Part shown: in pieces, positions 58,752 to 64,000 of the stretch
How positions within the stretch are numbered: the stretch's first letter is position 1
Layout of the letters: every line of letters starts with the position of its first letter
Assembly: GCA_032209605.1 (NCBI GenBank)
Contig: JASFXZ010000014.1
Location: 4,918,912 to 4,982,911, forward strand
Reading direction: 5' to 3'
Origin: Mactromeris polynyma
Lineage: Eukaryota; Mollusca; Bivalvia; Venerida; Mactridae
DNA: 64,000 bases
Notes under the pieces: generated by a model
The model's input: only the letters and a program-made list of their open reading frames with translations
Told to the model about the DNA's origin: nothing
Database searches by the model: none
Program-made: the position numbers and the translations under genes

Positions 58752-60337
58752 TGAGGTTGTACTGTATTTGCCATACTTGCTGCTGTGAGCTTGTACTGTA
58801 TGCCATACTTGCTACTGTGAGGTTGTACTGTATGCCATACTTGCTTCTGTGAGGTTGTACTGTATGCCATACTTGCTGCTGTGAGGTTGTACTGTATGCC
58901 ATACTTGCTTCTGTGAGGTTGTACTGTATGCCATACTTGCTGCTGTGAGGTTGTGCTGTATGCCATACTTGCTACTGTGAGGTTGTACTGTATGCCGTAC
59001 TTGCTGCTGTGAGGTTGTACTGTATTTGCCATACTTGCTGCTGTGAGGTTGTGCTGTATGCCATACTTGCTACTGTGAGGTTGTACTGTATGCCATACTT
59101 GCTGCTGTGAGGTTGTACTGTATGCCATACTTGCTACTGTGAGGTTGTGCTGTATTTGCCATACTTGATACTGTGATGTTGTGCTGTATTTGCCATACTT
59201 GATACTGTGAGGTTGTGCTGTATTTGCCATACTTGCTACCGTGAGGTTGTACTGTATTTGCCATACTTGCTACAGTGAGGTTGTACTGTATGCCATACTT
59301 GCTACTGTGAGGTTGTGCTGTATTTGCCATACTTGCTACTGTGAGATTGTGCTGTATTTGCCATACTTGCTACTGTGAGGTTGTGCTGTATTTGCCATAC
59401 TTGCTACTGTGAGGTTGTGCTGTATTTGCCATACTTGCTACTGTGAGGTTGTACTGTATTTGCCGTACTTGCTACAGTGAGGTTGTGCTGTATTTGCCAT
59501 ACTTGCTACTGTGAGGTTGTGCTGTATTTGCCATACTTGCTACTGTGAGGTTGTACTGTATGCCATACTTGCTACTGTGAGGTTGTGCTGTATTTGCCAT
59601 ACTTGATACTGTGAGGTTGTGCTGTATGCCATACTTGCTACTGTGAGGTTGTGCTGCATTTGTCATACTTGATACTGTGAGGTTGTGCTGTATTTGCCAT
59701 ACTTGATACTGTGAGGTTGTGCTGTATTTGCCATACTTGATACTGTGAGGTTGTGCTGCATTTGCCATACTTGATACTGTGAGGTTGTGCTGTATTTGCC
59801 ATACTTGATACTGTGAGGTTGTGCTGTATTTGCCATACTTGATACTGTGAGGTTGTGCTGTATTTGCCATACTTGATACTGTGAGGTTGTGCTGTATTTG
59901 CCATACTTGATACTGTGAGGTTGTGCTGTATTTGCCATACTTGATACTGTGAGGTTGTGCTGTATTTGCCATACTTGATACTGTGAGGTTGTACTGTATG
60001 CCATACTTGATACTGTGAGGTTGTGCTGTATTTGCCATACTTGATACTGTGAGGTTGTACTGTATGCCATACTTGATACTGTGAGGTTGTGCTGTATGCC
60101 ATACTTGATACTGTGAGGTTGTGCTGTATGCCATACTTGATACTGTGAGGTTGTACTGTATGCCATACTTGATACTGTGAGGTTGTGCTGTATGCCATAC
60201 TTGATACTGTGAGGTTGTGCTGTATGCCATACTTGATACTGTGAGGTTGTACTGTATGCCATACTTGATACTGTGAGGTTGTACTGTATGCCATACTTGA
60301 TACTGTGAGGTTGTGCTGTATTTGCCATAATTGATAC
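58752..60337. repeat. 34/32-bp minisatellite, about 47 copies
   Basis: Unit gaggttgtgctgtatttgcc followed by atacttgatactgt (34 bp); a 2-bp-shorter form has tatgcc in place of tatttgcc. Length and sequence variants (gtGctg/gtActg, ttgAtac/ttgCtac) are mixed, with ttgCtac dominant to the left of about 59580 and ttgAtac to the right. Minus-strand frames of up to 310 codons are artefacts. Confidence 0.94.
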
Positions 60338-63012
60338 TTTGAAAATAAAATGCAAAATTATACTGATGGTCGGTCCATAAACTGGCAATTATAGACGAGG
60401 TCACGTTATATAAAGGAGACCGTTAATGCAGGTTATATTGTACTTTCCATTATCCTTCCAGCGGGTGTTTAAGCGCATGGTATATCTTCAAAGTGGTACA
60501 TGTATATCTTCAAGGTGGCTATTTTAATGTACATTCTATGAAGAATGTAACAATGGCCCAACTTTCAGCGAATGATTTCCTAACTAAACTCAGAATATGA
60601 ATGGAAAAGAATATGACATATTGTAGACGTCAACATGTAGTCATAACCTCTAAAAGATGTTATCCAGTGTGATTTTACTATTTGGGATCAAACTATGTTG
60701 TATCTGTTCAAGAACCACGGAAAATTACTTATCAAAAGTTGCAAAACAAAAAATAAATAATGTAGCAATAAAATACTAGTGTTTGTAAAAATGATTGTAT
60801 TCAAATAAAAGTTTTTTGTAAAGTTTGCTGGCAAATTAGTGTCCAACCCACGAAAAACATTGCACCGAAATTTCTCGATTTTACACAGAGCCACCTCTCG
60901 AAGGCAGCGTTCTTTTCAACAACAACTAAAAAGAATACCACCAATTTAACCTGTCTTGAGCAGCAACGTTGCCTGAACTGCCAAAATTTGCATCTCTAAA
61001 TAGGCATTGCTCTGTTTCAAAGACATTCGGAATATCCCGGTCAAAATCGTCAAACTTTCGGACCTCATTGGTCAATTCCGTGTATCAAACATTCGGACTT
61101 TATCAGACAATAAGGTGTATCAGAAAATGTGCGATCATTGAACCGACGTGTTCCGAATATTTACAGTATATTGTTCGGTTTTATAACATGGCTATGCATC
61201 GGGTTCGTTTGGCACGATTAGTTTAAACATATGTTTTTTTGTCGCGCATGTGTTTGTGCAATTTGCCTGATTGTATTTTGAATTAATCATGTCAAGTATA
61301 ACGTCATTATTATACGTGGATTAGGAAAATGACTTGGATTTTGTTAATATTGATGTAAATACTGAGTGTAATTCCAAAATTTACTCCCGGTGTTCATCTA
61401 AATATTTACGCGTTCGAATGAATTTGAGTACGAATTGAATTAAACAGATGTCAGTTTGTGAATTTGTTCGATATAACATGCTTGAACGGAGTGTAATAGC
61501 CCAAGAAAATCGCCAATACAAACATTAATGACATATCTATCGATTCTTGCTTTACCATACAAAGTTAATATTTGTTATAGGTAAATACTCTAATGTTAAC
61601 CGCATCCTGCATCGAGATTGTAGGATGATGACAACGTTATTGTTCGTCCTTGTTGACTTCTACACAATACCACAATCTACTCGTAGATTCTTGGTCATTT
61701 CATTAATTATTGACTTGTTTTCCAATGTTTATGTTATAAATAAATTGACAACTCTTGTCGTGGCTTCAGAGCTGTGGCTTCAGTTTCTATATACATGTAT
61801 ATATAAATTCTAAACATATCGGTCCTTTGGATTTCGAAAAATTACTCTTCAAAATGGAGGAGTTTCTTTTTTTTGTTCTCATCGGCTGCAATAAAAATGC
61901 AGCATCTGTTTTGTTAGTATGCTGATACGGATATCACAGGCTCACTGAAAATTCGATTTCCACTTTGGGTCATTGTCTCTTATATGATTGAATTATACAT
62001 GCTTAGAATGTGCAATGATCACGGAGTTCTTTATACCCGGCAATTATTTCACAGCATAATGTAGCCACACATTGTCCGCTCTAAGACATCATGAAACTAA
62101 TTAAATGTTCGTATATACGGTGAGACTTCTATTTATAGGACCACTAGAAAGACTTTAACAACTGTTCTTTATATGAGTTGTTGGCTACATTGAGGCCTAT
62201 ACTATGTTTGTTTCAGGTTTCATGCCCAAACAAAGTATGGTAGGTAGGTCGCATTTATTTTGGAGATTTTTTTTATTTTCAAATGAAGCAAATTGAACAT
62301 ATATATTTAAATGAATATATGTTAACAGGTATATCACCTTAATTTAACATGGCTAATGTTTAATCAAGGTAAATATAATGCTCTATAAAGATCTGGAATA
62401 CTCGTAAAGCGTATGATTACTGGGCAAAAATATGAACCGAAAGAAAAATTCACACGATGAAATTTTACTAAAAAGAAGAAATTTTACCAAAAAGAAAAAA
62501 AGTTAACACGCGAAATAATGTTCTAGGGTCGGGGCAAAATAATAGGGTAGGTCGAGGACGTGAAACAAACATGTTTACGCCTGATAATGATTTAAATGTG
62601 CATTTAGAGATTTAAAAGGTGTTCCTTGTATGCAAGTGATCTTTATAATATACATGTGATCTTTATAAGCAGATTTACTGTAACCGTTGACACTCGAGAG
62701 TATGCCACTGCTGTTCATGACAATATTAATTAACAATCTAATGACAATATATAAGTCCATAATCGATTTTTGAAATAGTTTGGGTGATTTCGGCAGCCCA
62801 TGATATTTACGCGATCTACGGACTTTGCCGAGTGTTCGATCGTAGCAATCACACAAACAAACAACATTCTTACCAGTTATATTTCATACAATTATCTGAT
62901 TTTCCTGCATATTTATTTGTGTTTCGTTGAATATACGCATTTTAGTCTCACCCCAAACAACAACAACACAAATAACAAAAAATCAAGCTGGTCTTTATCA
63001 GTAGGGGAGACC
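60338..63012. other. Unique AT-rich DNA
   Basis: No gene recognised. At about 60945-60990 aatttaacctgtcttgagca and following words look like an inverted, diverged copy of the 88-bp family. Confidence 0.45.
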
Positions 63013-63245
63013 GGGGCAAAGCGTTACATTTTTCAAAGTTTTTAAATTATAGATAACATCAAATTGTTTACGACAATGTAACTATGGTTTCTATAATAGA
63101 CAACAGAATTTTAATCATAAAATGTAATAATAAAACAAATAAACTATTTATTCACAATTTAGAATACGTTACAAATGTCGATGTAACACTTTGCCCCTAG
63201 CTTTGGGGCAAAGTGATACAGTCCTCGGGGTAAAATGTTACACTA
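63013..63245. mobile_element. Inverted-repeat element with GGGGCAAAGTGTTACA ends
   Basis: ggggcaaagcgttacat (63013-63029) pairs with atgtaacactttgcccc (63181-63197) with one mismatch, enclosing 184 bp. The right end is doubled: ggggcaaagtgatac at 63205 and ggggtaaaatgttacac at 63227. The interior is non-coding. Probably a MITE with a duplicated or broken right terminus. Confidence 0.6.
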
Positions 63246-63359
63246 TAAATATATTAAATTTTCAACAAAAAACTACCGTAACTACTGACAATAAATGAAA
63301 CGGAGTGCATATAATTGTAGAGTTCAATGTCTCAAAAAACAAAAACATCGCCTAAGCTG

Positions 63360-64000
63360 TTCCAACATCACGTTAGTTGAATTTATGTGACATAAACTGT
63401 ATCAAATCAGGTAAGCTGTACCAACAAGACATAGACTGTACCAACATCAGGTAAACTGTACCAACAAGACATAGACTGTATCAACATAAGGTAAGCTGTA
63501 CCAACATCAGGTAAACTGTACCAACAAGACATAGACTGTATCAACATAAGGTAAGCTGTACCAACATCAGGTAAACTGTACCAACAAGACATAGAATGTA
63601 TCAACATAAGGTAAGCTGTACCAACATCAGGTAAACTGTACCAACAAGACATAGACTGTATCAACATAAGGTAAGCTGTACCAACATCAGGTAAACTGTA
63701 CCAACAAGACATAGACTGTATCAACATAATGTAAGCTGTACCAACATCAGGTAAACTGTAACAACAGCAGGTAAGCTGTACCAACATGACATTAAATGTC
63801 CCAACACCAGGTAAGTTGTACCAACACCAGGTAAACTGTACCAACATCAGGTACACTGTAACAACATCAGGTAAGCTGTACCAACATGACATTTACTGTA
63901 CCAACATCAGGTTAGTTGTACCAACATCAGACAAACTGTACCAACATCAGGTAAGCTGTACCAACAGCAGGTTAGTTGTTCCAACATCAGGTAAGGTGTA
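63360..64000. repeat. 20-bp tandem repeat with 60-bp higher order, cut by the window edge
   Basis: Basic unit ccaacatcaggtaaactgta. From about 63420 to 63740 three variants alternate (ataaggtaag, atcaggtaaa, aagacataga), giving a clean 60-bp higher-order unit; further right the order dissolves. About 32 basic copies are visible. The minus frame at 63407-63892 is an artefact. Confidence 0.93.

Noticed and set aside
58606..60404. Minus-strand frames of up to 310 codons (SIKYGKYSTTSQYQVW type)
   Set aside because: A product of the 34/32-bp array; the same peptide words appear in three frames.
63407..63892. 161-codon minus frame
   Set aside because: The 60-bp higher-order repeat is divisible by 3; an artefact.
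1..64000. CRISPR array, since there are many regular repeats
   Set aside because: The repeats are contiguous without unique spacers, and the DNA is eukaryotic.

Overview
The window is AT-rich animal nuclear DNA, most likely from a marine bivalve or another lophotrochozoan. Three things point there: a recognisable intron-rich animal gene, relics of mariner and Tc1 transposases with several inverted-repeat elements, and a very heavy load of minisatellites. There are no bacterial-style operons. The taxon is an inference; no marker gene fixes the species.

The one gene I can prove is a minus-strand homolog of human C8orf34 (vestibule-1, VEST1). Fifteen coding exons lie between 40139 and 12098. 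All have canonical GT..AG junctions and compatible phases, and they join to 1402 nt (467 codons) without a stop. The 5'-most exon carries the core of an RIIa-type dimerisation/docking domain. Later exons align, as I recall the human protein, with its YDKPW, DPLAxEM, EDDAxELLED..EGVT, VxLNI and QPxxxPSD-type segments. The start codon exon and the 3' end were not found; the start probably lies beyond the part I could resolve, perhaps to the right of 64000.

About 24 kb of the 64 kb is tandem repeat. Most of the larger introns hold their own private array: 31 bp at 14081-15338, 33 bp at 17188-18073, 68 bp then a pure 2,046-bp (GACT)n then 16 bp inside the 6.6-kb intron 19087-25699, 29 bp at 26465-29957, 145 bp at 30651-31595, 43 bp at 32334-33540 and 21 bp at 34130-34438. 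Outside the exons there are arrays of 45 bp (1-2567), 43 bp (5570-7072), 67/69 bp (7892-9893), 41 bp (40399-41402), 54 bp (41593-42306), 88 bp (54735-56268), 34/32 bp (58752-60337) and 20/60 bp (63360-64000). Almost all long open frames in the window are by-products of these arrays, not genes.

Mobile DNA: a deleted mariner (42261-43273) whose left end has been amplified into the adjoining 54-bp array; a decayed Tc1-type transposase (43875-44335); a 594-bp element with long terminal inverted repeats and an 8-bp target duplication (46025-46618); an element with a 9-bp target duplication (34996-37063) that contains a nested foldback element; and smaller inverted-repeat elements at 7096, 10887, 15785, 38902, 39256 and 63013. 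The right part (43-63 kb) is otherwise unique AT-rich DNA with only weak hints of genes, such as a possible plus-strand terminal exon at 45574 and NRF1-like and E2F-like sites.
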